DNA from: Sphingobium sp. Z007
Lineage (GTDB): Bacteria; Pseudomonadota; Alphaproteobacteria; Sphingomonadales; Sphingomonadaceae
Length of the DNA: 64,000 bases
Reading direction: 5' to 3'
Assembly (NCBI RefSeq): GCF_900013425.1
Contig: NZ_FBXK01000001.1
Location: 40,001 to 104,000 of the forward strand
In this document: piece by piece, positions 16,347 through 25,153 of the stretch
How positions within the stretch are numbered: position 1 is the first letter of the stretch
Layout of the letters: each line of letters begins with the position of its first letter
The notes under the pieces: generated by a model
What the model was told of the DNA's origin: nothing
Database searches by the model: none
Seen by the model: only the letters and a program-made list of their open reading frames with translations
Position numbers and translations under genes: made by a program

Positions 16347-19300
16347 TCATTCGGCCGGCTGCAATGCAGCGTCGGCTTCCGGGCGCCGGCGGCGGGCGAA
16401 GCGATCGCCCAGCGCGCGGCATACGACATAGAAGGTGGGGGTGAAGAGCAGACCGAAAGCCGTCACGCCGGCCATGCCGAAGAACACCGCCGTCCCCAGC
16501 GCCTGCCGGAGTTCAGCCCCTGCGCCGGTCGCGATCACCAGGGGCACTGCGCCCAGGATAAAGGCGAAGCTGGTCATCAGGATCGGGCGCAACCGGGTCT
16601 GCGCCGCCTGCACCGCGGCTTCGACCGGCGACAATCCCTGTTCCTCCTCCGCCTGCTTGGCGAATTCCACCACCAGGATGGCGTTCTTCGCAGCCAGCGC
16701 GATCAGCACCACCAGGCCGATCTGCGTCAGGATATTATTGTCCATGCCCCGCAGGTTGATGCCCAGCATCGCGGCGAACAGGCACATCGGCACGATCAGG
16801 ATGATCGCAAGCGGCAGCGTCAGGCTTTCATATTGCGCCGCCAGCACCAGGAAGACGAAGAAGACGGCCATGCCGAAGACGATACCGGCGGTGTTGCCAG
16901 CAGTCTTTTGCTGATAGGCGATGCCGGTCCATTCGCTGGCATAGCCTTCGGGCAGCGCCGCGCTCATCTTGTCGATGGTCGTGAGCGACTGGCCGGAGGA
17001 ATAGCCGGGCGCCGTGTCGCCATCCACCTCCACCGCGGGCAACAGATTATAGCGCACCACGCGGTAGGGGCCGGTCTTGTCGCGGAAGGTCGCGACCGAA
17101 CCGATCGGCACCATGCCGCCGGCATTGGACCGGGTCTTGAGGTTGGCGATATCCGCCACAGTCCCGCGATGCTGCGCATCCGCCTGCGCCGTGACGCGAT
17201 AGGTCCGGCCGAGCAGGTTGAAGTCGTTGACGAAGGTAGACCCCAGATAGACCTGCATCGCTTCGAACACGCGCTCCGGGGGCACGCCGAGCAGGTCGGC
17301 CTTGGCCCGATCGACATCGGCGTAGATGCGCGGGGTGCTGACGTCGAACAGGGTATAGATCATGTTGAGGCCGGGCGTTTGGTTGGCCTTGCCAATGAAG
17401 TCTTGCGCAACTTTGTTCAGTTCGGCGTAGCCACGGTCCTGCCGGTCCTCCAGCATGATGCGATAGCCGCTGCCCGACCCGATGCCCTGGATCACCGGCG
17501 GCGGCACCAGCAGGATGCGCGCCTTGTCATAGCCGGCGACCGCCTTGTTCGCCTCCGCCATGATCCCGGCATAGGTGACGCCTTCCTTCTTGCGTTCGGC
17601 AAAGCTGTTGAACGGGAAGTAGATCGCGGCGGAATTGGGGGCGGCGGTCTGCGACGGGCCATCAAAGCCGGCGAACATCACCGCGCCGCGTAGGCCCTTG
17701 ATTGGCAGGATCTTGTCCGCCACTTCGCGCGTCACCTTGTCGGTGCGTTCGAGCGACGCGCCGGAGGGGAGTTGCACCACGGCCAGGAAATAGCCCTGGT
17801 CCTGCGACGGGATGAATCCCGCGGGCGTCACCCAGAACAGGCCCGCCGTCGCCACGATGAGCCCAGCATAGGTCGCCAGCATCTTCTTGGGCCGGGCGAC
17901 CAGCCAGCGGGTGAGGCGGGCATAGCCCTCGCTCATCCGATCAAAGCCGTTGTTAAAGCCATCGACGGCGACGCCCAGCTTCTGCCGCCACAGCGGGTCG
18001 TTGCTGCGGTCTCGCGGACCGTGCTTGGCGTGCAGCAGCAGGGCGGCGGCGGCAGGCGACAGGGTGAGAGACAGTATCAGGGAGATGATCGTCGCGGTCG
18101 AAATGGTGACCGCGAACTGCTGGTAGAAGGCACCGGAAATGCCGGTGATGAAGAGCGTCGGCACGAACACCGCGCACAGCACCAGCACAATCGCCACCAG
18201 CGCGCCCGACACCTCGTCCATCGACGTCCGTGCGGCCTCCAGGGGAGTCATGCCCTGGCCGATATTGCGCTCCACATTTTCGACCACCACGATGGCGTCA
18301 TCGACGACGATGCCGATCGCCAGCACCAGGCCGAACAACGACAAGTTGTTGAGCGAATAGCCCAGGCCCGCCAGGATCGTTGCCGTGCCGATCAGCGATA
18401 CGGGAATAGCGATGATCGGGATGATCGCTGCGCGCCAGTTTTGCAGGAAGACGAGGATGACGAGGACAACCAGCAGCACGGCTTCGATCAGCGTGTGATA
18501 GACCGCGTCGATCGACTGGCTGATAAATTCGGTGGGATTATAGATGACGCTATATTCCAGCCCCTTGGGAAAGCGCTGGGACAGTTGGTCCATTTCCGCC
18601 TTCACATGCTCCGCCGCGTCGAGCGCGTTGGAACCGGGGCGCTGCATCACCGCGATGACGACGGTGGGCTTGTTCGACAGATAGGTGTTGATCGCATAAT
18701 CCTGCGCGCCCAGTTCAACGCGGGCAACGTCGCGCACGCGGACCTGCCGGCCATTGGCGTCGCTGCGGATCACGATGTTGGCGAACTGGTCGGGTGAGGT
18801 CAGGCGACCCTGCATCTCGACGCCGAGCTGGAAGGCTTCGCCGCGATCATAGGGCGGCTGGCCGATCGCGCCGGCCGACACCTGAACATTCTGCGCCCGC
18901 AGCGCCGACACGATTTCGCCCGCCGTGAGGTCCATCGCGGCGGCGCGGCCCGGATCGATCCAGACCCGCATCGCATAGTCGCGTGACCCGAACAGTTGCA
19001 CGTCACCCACGCCGTCGAGCCGGGCCAGCCGGTCACGGACCTGCGTCAACGCGTAGTTGGAGAGGTAATTGCGATCGAACGTGCCGTCGGGCGACTGGAG
19101 ATTGACCACCATCAGAAATTCGGGCGTCGTCTTGCGCGTCACCACGCCCAAGCGCTGCACCTCTTCGGGCAAGCGCGGCACGGCGACGGCGACGCGGTTC
19201 TGGACCAGCACCTGGGCGGCGTCGAGGTCGGTGCCGATCTTGAAAGTGACGGTGATCGTCACCTTCCCGTCGCCGGTCGACTGGCTGCTCTGGTAGAGCA

Positions 19301-19529
19301 TATCGTCGACGCCGTTGATTTCCTGTTCGATCGGTGCGGCCACGGTCGATGCGACTGTTTCGGCGGACGCGCCGGGATATTGGGCGGATACCGTGACCGT
19401 AGGGGGCACGATGTCGGGATATTGGCTGACCGGCAGGCCGATAAAGGCCAGCGCGCCGACCACGGTGATGACCACCGCGATAACGGCGGCGAAGATCGGC
19501 CGGTCGATGAAAAAGCGCGAGAAACGCAT
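16347..19529 (-). CDS. RND multidrug efflux pump, inner-membrane subunit (HAE1/AcrB type)
   Basis: A proton-driven exporter of 1060 residues with twelve membrane segments and two large periplasmic loops. Typical N-terminus FFIDRPIFAAVIAV, PVSQYPDI, the Asp-Asp proton-relay pair in VVDDAIVVVENVERN, and the relay Lys in AAKNAILVVEFAK. It exports hydrophobic or aromatic compounds with the adaptor and channel encoded on either side. AAGGA lies 8 nt before the start. Expression is probably repressed by the TetR at 21642, whose operator lies before the operon. Confidence 0.96.
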   Translation of the reverse strand: MRFSRFFIDRPIFAAVIAVVITVVGALAFIGLPVSQYPDIVPPTVTVSAQYPGASAETVASTVAAPIEQEINGVDDMLYQSSQSTGDGKVTITVTFKIGTDLDAAQVLVQNRVAVAVPRLPEEVQRLGVVTRKTTPEFLMVVNLQSPDGTFDRNYLSNYALTQVRDRLARLDGVGDVQLFGSRDYAMRVWIDPGRAAAMDLTAGEIVSALRAQNVQVSAGAIGQPPYDRGEAFQLGVEMQGRLTSPDQFANIVIRSDANGRQVRVRDVARVELGAQDYAINTYLSNKPTVVIAVMQRPGSNALDAAEHVKAEMDQLSQRFPKGLEYSVIYNPTEFISQSIDAVYHTLIEAVLLVVLVILVFLQNWRAAIIPIIAIPVSLIGTATILAGLGYSLNNLSLFGLVLAIGIVVDDAIVVVENVERNIGQGMTPLEAARTSMDEVSGALVAIVLVLCAVFVPTLFITGISGAFYQQFAVTISTATIISLILSLTLSPAAAALLLHAKHGPRDRSNDPLWRQKLGVAVDGFNNGFDRMSEGYARLTRWLVARPKKMLATYAGLIVATAGLFWVTPAGFIPSQDQGYFLAVVQLPSGASLERTDKVTREVADKILPIKGLRGAVMFAGFDGPSQTAAPNSAAIYFPFNSFAERKKEGVTYAGIMAEANKAVAGYDKARILLVPPPVIQGIGSGSGYRIMLEDRQDRGYAELNKVAQDFIGKANQTPGLNMIYTLFDVSTPRIYADVDRAKADLLGVPPERVFEAMQVYLGSTFVNDFNLLGRTYRVTAQADAQHRGTVADIANLKTRSNAGGMVPIGSVATFRDKTGPYRVVRYNLLPAVEVDGDTAPGYSSGQSLTTIDKMSAALPEGYASEWTGIAYQQKTAGNTAGIVFGMAVFFVFLVLAAQYESLTLPLAIILIVPMCLFAAMLGINLRGMDNNILTQIGLVVLIALAAKNAILVVEFAKQAEEEQGLSPVEAAVQAAQTRLRPILMTSFAFILGAVPLVIATGAGAELRQALGTAVFFGMAGVTAFGLLFTPTFYVVCRALGDRFARRRRPEADAALQPAE

Positions 19530-19622
19530 CGGGCAAGTCCTTTGCGAAGAGCAAAAGGGAGGGCGCGCGATCCGCCAGGGCGGCGGATCACGGGCAGGGA
19601 TATTGAGTGAAAGAGGCGGCTG

Positions 19623-20894
19623 TTACCGCTCGAAGGTCGCCTGCGACGCGACCGGCGCGGCCCCGTCAGTGGGCGTGATCGGCGCAGCCACCGCCCGGAT
19701 CGCGGCGCCGCGGCTCGCGACCTTCGCGCCGGGCATGGCGGCCTGCACATTGGCCACGACCACCTTGTCCTGCGGCGAGAGGCCCGAACGGATGATCCGC
19801 AGCCCGTCAACCAGCGGCCCCAGCTGCACCGGCTTGGCGGCGACGACATCGTCGCGGCCGACCACCAGCACCGTCTTGAGCGCTTGGTCGGACTGGATCG
19901 CCGCGTCCGGGACCAGCAGGGCATTGACCTTGCCGCCGCTGGACAGGCGCATATTGCCGAACAGGCCGGGGGTCAGGAACAGGTCGGGATTGCTGAGGAC
20001 GGCGCGGCCGCGAATGGTGCCCGACCGGGGATCGAGCCCATTATCGGTAAAATCGAGCCGCCCCTTCCAGCGATAATCAGCTTCATCCTGCAAGCGGATT
20101 TCCACCTCGCCGCCTTTGCCCTCCGCATGGTCGCGCTGTGATTTTAGGAACAGCGCTTCGGAGGCGTCGAAGCTGAAATAGATCGGGTCGAGCGCATTGA
20201 TCGTGGTGAGCAGACTGGCGCCAGCGCCTTCCGCCCCCGACACCAGATTGCCGATATCGACCTTCCGGTCGGACACCCGGCCGGAAATGGGGGCGCGGAC
20301 CAAGGTAAATTCGACATCCAGCGCGCGGGTCCGGGCGCGAGCGTCGGCCGCCGCAAGCGCCGCCTGCGCGGCTTGCAGGCGGGCGCGCAGCGTGTCGATC
20401 TCGCTGGCTGACACCGCTTCGTCGCCGGACAGGCGCTGAACGCGGGCATAATCGGCCTGCGCCAGTCGCAGCCCGCTGCGCGCGCTGGCGACATTGGCCT
20501 GGGCTTCGGCGAGCGCCGCAAGGAAGGGCCGCTGGTCGAGCGTGAAGAGCAACTGCCCCTTGCGCACGACATCGCCGTCGCGAAAATGGATCGCCGTCAC
20601 CGGCCCCGACACGCGTGGCCGGACATCGACCGTCTGACTGGGGGCGAAGCGGCCGACATAATCGTCCCACTGCACCACCTGCCGCATCAGCGGCGCGGCG
20701 ACGCCCACGGTCACCACCGGCGCAGCGGACGCCTGCGCCTGCGGCTGGCCCGCATATTGCCAGGTCACGCCCCCGACGATCGCCAGCGCCAGCGCGGCCC
20801 AGGCGACATGCCGCCCGCTCCAGCGCTTGCCCGCATTGTCCGACCGGATTGCCCCGGTCGGCGTGTCGGCATCGATCTCCGTGATCATGTTCAT
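19623..20894 (-). CDS. RND efflux periplasmic adaptor (membrane fusion protein)
   Basis: A 423-residue adaptor linking pump and outer-membrane channel. An N-terminal uncleaved membrane anchor (residues 30-46) is followed by a lipoyl half (VRPRVSGPVTAIHFRDGD...VRKGQLLFTLD), a long α-helical hairpin (LAEAQANVASARSGL to ADARARTRAL), the second lipoyl half (VRAPISGRVSDRKVDIGNLV) and a β-barrel domain. AAGGGA precedes the ATG, which overlaps the stop of the small upstream gene (ATGA). Confidence 0.95.
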   Translation of the reverse strand: MNMITEIDADTPTGAIRSDNAGKRWSGRHVAWAALALAIVGGVTWQYAGQPQAQASAAPVVTVGVAAPLMRQVVQWDDYVGRFAPSQTVDVRPRVSGPVTAIHFRDGDVVRKGQLLFTLDQRPFLAALAEAQANVASARSGLRLAQADYARVQRLSGDEAVSASEIDTLRARLQAAQAALAAADARARTRALDVEFTLVRAPISGRVSDRKVDIGNLVSGAEGAGASLLTTINALDPIYFSFDASEALFLKSQRDHAEGKGGEVEIRLQDEADYRWKGRLDFTDNGLDPRSGTIRGRAVLSNPDLFLTPGLFGNMRLSSGGKVNALLVPDAAIQSDQALKTVLVVGRDDVVAAKPVQLGPLVDGLRIIRSGLSPQDKVVVANVQAAMPGAKVASRGAAIRAVAAPITPTDGAAPVASQATFER

Positions 20895-21292
20895 GCAGAA
20901 ATCCCTTTGATGCTGTGGCGCGCGGCGGTGATCGCGGACAGGAGCAGTTCAAGCTGACCCTCGCTGAAACCGGCGTTGCGGAAATCGGTGATGGCGGACG
21001 GGCGCACGGCAAAGCCGTTGTGCCAGCTATCCACGGCGAGGCGCCGCAGCGCTTCCAGCCGCTTGCTGGCGAGCCGGAAATGCGGTTGCGGCCCGAAGAT
21101 CATGGTCTTGATCCGGGTCCAGAGGCCCGGTTCGCGCAGCGATGCCATGCCGTCGCGGCGGGCGAGTTGCACCACCTGCCATTCGGTCGGCGAAAAGCCG
21201 ATGGCGGTCGCCATGATACGGTCGCGCACCGCAGACAAAGGGATGCCATCCCCCACCGCGAGCAGCGGCTGGGCAAAATCAATATAGGCCAT
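20891..21292 (-). CDS. Small conserved-looking cytosolic protein at head of efflux operon
   Basis: A 133-residue protein starting MAYIDFAQPLL; I do not recognise a family. It is soluble, with a helical C-terminal half (RLEALRRLAVDSWHNGFAV; AGFSEGQLELLLSAI). The start at 21292 has GGGGA 8 nt upstream. Its stop overlaps the adaptor start by ATGA, so the pair is translationally coupled. It is the first coding gene after the TetR-controlled promoter. A regulatory or assembly role in efflux is possible but unsupported by motifs. Confidence 0.7.
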   Translation of the reverse strand: MAYIDFAQPLLAVGDGIPLSAVRDRIMATAIGFSPTEWQVVQLARRDGMASLREPGLWTRIKTMIFGPQPHFRLASKRLEALRRLAVDSWHNGFAVRPSAITDFRNAGFSEGQLELLLSAITAARHSIKGISA

Positions 21293-21474
21293 GATATTCG
21301 TCCCCTGATTGCGCGCATGATGGCCGCGCCATCCGTTCAGGATGAGCAGCACCGTCTCCCGAACCCCGGTGGGATCGGAATGCGCAGCGGCATACGCAGC
21401 AGGGCGTTCACCCCGTCCGGCATGACCAGATGTTGATGTAGATGCGGCGCGCCGAAACGGCCGTTACGTCGATG

Positions 21475-21507
21475 TCACTTGCAGATACGTAAACAGGTAA
21501 TAGGCAT
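21475..21507 (-). CDS. Putative 10-residue leader peptide of the efflux operon
   Basis: ATG to TGA encodes MPITCLRICK. AGGAGG lies 4 nt upstream and is part of a small hairpin (AGCCTC / GAGGCT, 21510-21525), so its access could be switched. The mini-ORF lies in the untranslated leader about 180 nt before the first efflux gene. A real leader peptide is a suggestion from the strong site and position only. Confidence 0.35.
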   Translation of the reverse strand: MPITCLRICK

Positions 21508-21543
21508 GGAGCCTCCTTCGAGGCTGTGCCTCAACCGGATTTC

Positions 21544-21582
21544 ATACTTATCGGTATATAATGCGATGCCGCATCTCGTCAA
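21544..21582 (-). promoter_or_regulatory. Candidate efflux-operon promoter with TetR half-degenerate operator
   Basis: On the minus strand, TTGACG (21582-21577), 16 nt and TATATA (21560-21555) form a promoter. ATACTTATCGGTAT (21544-21557) overlaps the -10 and matches 12 of 14 bases of the perfect palindrome at the tetR start, so one regulator probably binds both. Confidence 0.6.
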
Positions 21583-21641
21583 CCGCTTTCTGTACCGCTT
21601 GGTAAAAATTTATGAAGCGGTGCTGAACGGGACGGAGAGGC

Positions 21642-22253
21642 TCAGGCGGTGGGCCACATCGCCAGGGTAGTTTCGACCAGTTGTTCGAGCTGCGCCGGGG
21701 TCGCGCCGCCGCTGGCCTGTACGCCCATGCCCTGTATGACGGCGGTCAGATAGGTGGCGAGCGCGGCAGGCTCGACCCCGGCCGGCAGGTCGCCTTGCGC
21801 CTTCGCGCGCTCCAGCCGTTCCACCAGCGCCTTGTCGGACGAAGCGCGGCGCGCGATCACGTCGGTCTTGATCGAGTCGGCCTGAGTCGTGCAGGCGACC
21901 ATCGAGATCACGCCCAGGCAGGCGCGGGGATCATTGCCACCGGTCTGGATCTGGAGCGTGCCACGCAGCAACCGTTCGGCCACACCGCGCGCGGTGGGCG
22001 CATCGAGGGCGGAGCGCATATAACAGAGCTTGTCGCGCTCATAGAGGTCCAGCGCCTTGTGAAACAAGGCTTCCTTATTGCCGAAACAGGCGTAAAGGCT
22101 GGGCTTGGTGATGCCCATCGCCTCGGTCAGCTCAGCCAAGGACGCGCCTTCATAGCCGCGGGTCCAGAAGACCTGGAGCGCAGCCGACAGGGCTTCCTCA
22201 GGATCAAATTCCCTAGGGCGTCCTCTCGTTACGGGTTCGACTGCCATTTTCAT
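21642..22253 (-). CDS. TetR/AcrR-family repressor of the efflux operon
   Basis: A 203-residue regulator. The N-terminal helix-turn-helix is typical (RGRPREFDPEEALSAALQVF; GASLAELTEAMGITKPSLYACFGNKEALF); the rest is a ligand-sensing helical domain. A second in-frame ATG sits at 22247. Neither has a ribosome site, and the palindrome ATACCGATCGGTAT covers the start itself, suggesting a leaderless or nearly leaderless autoregulated transcript. Transcribed toward the efflux operon, and with a matching degenerate operator before it, the protein very likely represses both. Confidence 0.92.
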   Translation of the reverse strand: MKMAVEPVTRGRPREFDPEEALSAALQVFWTRGYEGASLAELTEAMGITKPSLYACFGNKEALFHKALDLYERDKLCYMRSALDAPTARGVAERLLRGTLQIQTGGNDPRACLGVISMVACTTQADSIKTDVIARRASSDKALVERLERAKAQGDLPAGVEPAALATYLTAVIQGMGVQASGGATPAQLEQLVETTLAMWPTA

Positions 22254-22265
22254 ACCGATCGGTAT
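22252..22265. promoter_or_regulatory. TetR operator palindrome ATACCGATCGGTAT
   Basis: A perfect 14-bp palindrome overlapping the tetR start codon. The core CGATCG equals that of the ATAACGATCGTTAT family, but the flanking AC/GT versus AA/TT positions differ, which would let two regulators discriminate. Confidence 0.7.
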
Positions 22266-22387
22266 ATAGGCATGGCGGCGCGATTGTCCAGATGAACCCG
22301 CGCCGCCTGATCGATAAATTCGCGTTTATGATATACCCATATCCGTGAATTTATGGCACTTGTCTTCCGACCAAGGGAGAGAGATGC

Positions 22388-23524
22388 ATGACCATAGCCA
22401 CCACCCATGTCGGCAGCCTGCCGCGCGGAAACGCGCTGACCCCGCTGTTGCTGGCCCGTGACAAGGGCGAGCCCTATGACGCCGCCGCGTTCGACACGGC
22501 GGTCCAGCTGGCGGTGAGCGAAGCGGTCGCGGCACAGATCGACGCGGGCGTGTCCATCGTCAGCGACGGCGAACTGGGGAAGGTCGGCTATTCCACCTAT
22601 ATGATCGAGCGCCTGTCCGGCTTTGGCGGGCATATCGACCGCAAGGTCGCAGCCGATCTCGCGCCCCTGCCCGAATTGCGCCAGAAGTTGGCGGCCATCA
22701 TGGGATCGCAGGAATTTACCCGTGCCTCCTGCATCGGCCCGGTGCGACTGGTGACGCTGGAGCCGCTGCACGACGACATTCGGCGGTTCAAGGCGGCGCT
22801 GGCTGATCACCCCGGCACCCGCGCCTTCATGAACGCGGCCTCCCCCGGCCTCATCACCGCCTTTCAGGTCAATCGCCACTATCCCAGCCATGAAGCCTAT
22901 CTGGCCGACCTGGTCGATGCGATGCGCGAGGAATATGAGACGATCGTCGCCGCGGGATTCGACCTGCAACTCGATTGCCCCGACCTCGCCATGTCGCGCC
23001 ACACCGGTTATCAGGATGCGAGCGAGGAAGAGTTCGTCAAGATCGCCGCCGCCAATGTTGAAGCGTTGAACGCCGCCACCGCCAACATACCGGCGGACCG
23101 GATGCGGATGCATATTTGCTGGGGCAATTATGAAGGGCCGCACGATCATGACATTCCGCTGGAAAAGGTGATCGACATCATATTGGCCGCCCGCCCGGCG
23201 ACCATACTGTTCGAAGGCGCCAATCCGTGCCACGAACATGAATGGACGGTGTGGCGCGATGCGGCCCAGCGTGGCGTCTTGCCGGACGACAAGATATTGG
23301 CTCCCGGCCTGATCGATACCTGTTCCAACTATGTCGAACATCCCGAACTGATCGCCCAGCGGATCGAACGCTTCGCCGGGATCGTCGGCAAGGACCGGGT
23401 GATCGCCAGCACCGATTGCGGCTTCGGCACCTTTGCGGGATATGGCAAGATCGATCCGGCTGTGACGTGGAAGAAGCTACGGTCGCTGCGCGCTGGGGCG
23501 GACCTGGCGGACGCCAGATTGTGA
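22388..23524 (+). CDS. MetE-core-like (cobalamin-independent methionine synthase C-terminal domain) methyltransferase
   Basis: A single (βα)8 barrel of 378 residues resembling the catalytic C-terminal half of MetE, without the N-terminal half. Zinc ligands are all identifiable: His242 and Cys244 in MHICWGNY, Glu276 in LFEGANP and Cys343 in STDCGFGTF. An active zinc site that activates a thiol for methyl transfer is expected. Other family members act on coenzyme M/epoxides or unknown acceptors. It heads a three-gene run with an NTF2 protein and an IclR regulator, and lies near ligM, which loads methyl groups on tetrahydrofolate; a role in removing those methyl groups is inference. Confidence 0.85.
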   Translation: MTIATTHVGSLPRGNALTPLLLARDKGEPYDAAAFDTAVQLAVSEAVAAQIDAGVSIVSDGELGKVGYSTYMIERLSGFGGHIDRKVAADLAPLPELRQKLAAIMGSQEFTRASCIGPVRLVTLEPLHDDIRRFKAALADHPGTRAFMNAASPGLITAFQVNRHYPSHEAYLADLVDAMREEYETIVAAGFDLQLDCPDLAMSRHTGYQDASEEEFVKIAAANVEALNAATANIPADRMRMHICWGNYEGPHDHDIPLEKVIDIILAARPATILFEGANPCHEHEWTVWRDAAQRGVLPDDKILAPGLIDTCSNYVEHPELIAQRIERFAGIVGKDRVIASTDCGFGTFAGYGKIDPAVTWKKLRSLRAGADLADARL

Positions 23525-23910
23525 CGGACGACGAGCGTCGCGCCATCGAGCAGGATTGCGCCCGGCTGGTCGCACTCTACGCCAATCTCAACGATGCGGG
23601 CCGATGGGCGGATGTCGCGGCGCTCTATGCGCCCGATGGCCGCATGGCGCGCCCGACCGCGCCCGGTGAATGGACGGAGGGACGCGACGCGATCCTGGCC
23701 GCCTTCCTCGCCCGGCCGGCGCGGACCACGCGGCATGTCTGTTCCAATGTCGTGATCGACGTGCTGAGCGAGGGCGAAGCGACGGGGGAAAGCGCGATGC
23801 TGCTGTTCACCGGCGAAGGCGGCCCGAAAGTCGGTTCCTTTCACGACCGTTTCGTGCGCATAGAGACAGGCTGGCGCTTTGCCGAAAGGCGGGGCAGCCT
23901 GACGTTTTAA
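23521..23910 (+). CDS. NTF2/SnoaL-like cone-fold protein (2 of 4)
   Basis: A 129-residue SnoaL-like protein. It has the N-terminal helix (CARLVALYANLNDAGRWADVAALYAPDGRM), EGRDAILAAF and a terminal strand WRFAERRGSL. The GTG start at 23521 overlaps the MetE-like stop (GTGA), so the two are translationally coupled and probably act in one process. The fold is shared by cofactor-free lyases, isomerases and subunits of dioxygenases; no catalytic residues can be assigned. Confidence 0.8.
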   Translation: MTDDERRAIEQDCARLVALYANLNDAGRWADVAALYAPDGRMARPTAPGEWTEGRDAILAAFLARPARTTRHVCSNVVIDVLSEGEATGESAMLLFTGEGGPKVGSFHDRFVRIETGWRFAERRGSLTF

Positions 23911-23928
23911 TTGGGGGTTCGCTGAACC

Positions 23929-24690
23929 ATGAATGGCACCACGCCGTCCACCGTCAAATCGGCGATGCGTACCATCGACATCATCGAATATGTCGTGGCG
24001 CGTCCGGCAGGCGTGGTGGCGCAGGAGATCGCCGCCGGCCTGGCTATCCCGGTCAGCAGCCTGTCCTACCTGCTCGCGACGCTGGCGGAACGCCACTATC
24101 TGACCCGCGAAGGGCGGCGTTACCTGCCCGGCCCTGCGCTGGAGCGGCTGGCGTCGCCGAGGATCGCCATGTCGCTGGCCGACAAGGTCCGGCCGCTGGT
24201 CAAGTCGCTGCGGTTGCAGATGAACGAGACCGCGTCCTTCTTCATCCGCGACGGCTGGCATCTGGAAGCGATCGTCACCGAGACGGCCGAACAATCGCTG
24301 CGCTATTCTATCAGCGTCGGCACGCGCAGTCCGCTCCATTGCCTGGCGGCGGGCAAGGCGCTGCTGGCCACCATGAGCGACGAGGAACTCGACGGCTATT
24401 TCGCGCAGGCGCGGCTGGAGAGCTTCACCCCCAGCAGCATCACTGACGAGGCGCAGTTGCGCGCCGAACTGGCGGAGGTCCGCGCCACCGGCATCGGCCG
24501 CACGCGCGAGGAATATACGCCGGGCATTTGCGGCCTGGGCATGGCGGTGATGGTGGACGATGTGGCGGTCGGCGCGTTTGCGCTGGCGATTCCCGTGCCG
24601 CGTTTCACCGCCGACGTGGAAGGGCGGACCATCGCCAAGCTGGAGCAGGCGGTCAGCCTTTTCACCGCCGCGGAGATGCCGGCGGTCTAA
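23929..24690 (+). CDS. IclR-family transcriptional regulator
   Basis: A 253-residue regulator. The N-terminal winged helix (SAMRTIDIIEYVVARPAGVVAQEIAAGLAIPVSSLSYLLATL) is followed by an IclR effector domain with the family's SPLHCLAAGKALLA and GICGLGMAV signatures. IclR proteins often control aromatic-acid or C1 pathways and bind small acids. It follows the NTF2 gene by 18 nt, so it belongs to that operon and may control it or the convergent ligM operon. The target site is not identified. Confidence 0.93.
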   Translation: MNGTTPSTVKSAMRTIDIIEYVVARPAGVVAQEIAAGLAIPVSSLSYLLATLAERHYLTREGRRYLPGPALERLASPRIAMSLADKVRPLVKSLRLQMNETASFFIRDGWHLEAIVTETAEQSLRYSISVGTRSPLHCLAAGKALLATMSDEELDGYFAQARLESFTPSSITDEAQLRAELAEVRATGIGRTREEYTPGICGLGMAVMVDDVAVGAFALAIPVPRFTADVEGRTIAKLEQAVSLFTAAEMPAV

Positions 24691-25153
24691 GGCGTAGTGC
24701 GTTATGGACGCGACGGGCCGAAGTATACAGTGTCGTGGGGTGAAACGGGCCAATAGTGTGCGCCAAGCCATAGCGACGCCACGCTGAGGCCACAGATGGG
24801 TCACATCCGCGTCAGGGTGACGCCACACCGACGCCACGACTGGGTCACCGCGACGCGACGCTGACGCGCCCGGCGCGCGACACCGAAGCGACAGGGCGGC
24901 GGAGGAGGTCGGGCAGGCGCGGATATGCTGGTCCATCTACAAGGAGAGATCAGACAAAATCCTACATTGGAAGAGTTTTGGTTGAGCGGGTTAGGGTGGC
25001 TTCCTGCCATTCCCCTCCCGCCAGCGGGAGGGGGAACATGTCCGCTCTTGGTCGTCACCGGACCAATAGCTTTGCGCGCCCTCATCCCCGAAACGAAAAC
25101 GGGGGACACCTTGCAGGCATCCCCCATCCCATCCCGCTCAGGATGTCATGCTG
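24691..25153. other. Intergenic region between convergent IclR and ligM genes
   Basis: These 463 nt lack a credible gene. They hold loosely repeated GACGCCAC units (from 24775 to about 24837) and a strong hairpin with 10-bp perfect arms, CCCCTCCCGC and GCGGGAGGGG (25012-25033), that may terminate both convergent operons. Confidence 0.6.
25012..25033. terminator. Hairpin between convergent genes
   Basis: Perfect 10-bp G+C arms separated by two bases. There is no U-run, so it may be a REP-like unit that stops transcription from either side rather than a classical intrinsic terminator. Confidence 0.45.

Larger units (their letters stand above)
21293..21641. other. Leader and promoter region of the efflux operon
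   Basis: This 349-nt stretch holds a TetR-type operator and promoter near 21544-21582, a 10-codon mini-ORF with a strong ribosome site (21475-21507), and about 180 nt between the mini-ORF and the first gene. In that last part a short reading frame on the minus strand can be read but has no ribosome site. I see nothing else. Confidence 0.6.

Noticed and set aside
24775..24865. Repeated GACGCCAC units resembling a CRISPR or iteron array
   Set aside because: Only three copies, unequal spacing and no conserved spacers; more likely degenerate intergenic sequence.
24801..25127. Minus-strand open frame of 108 codons between IclR and ligM genes
   Set aside because: Pro/Arg-rich composition, crosses the hairpin at 25012 and lacks a ribosome site or motif.
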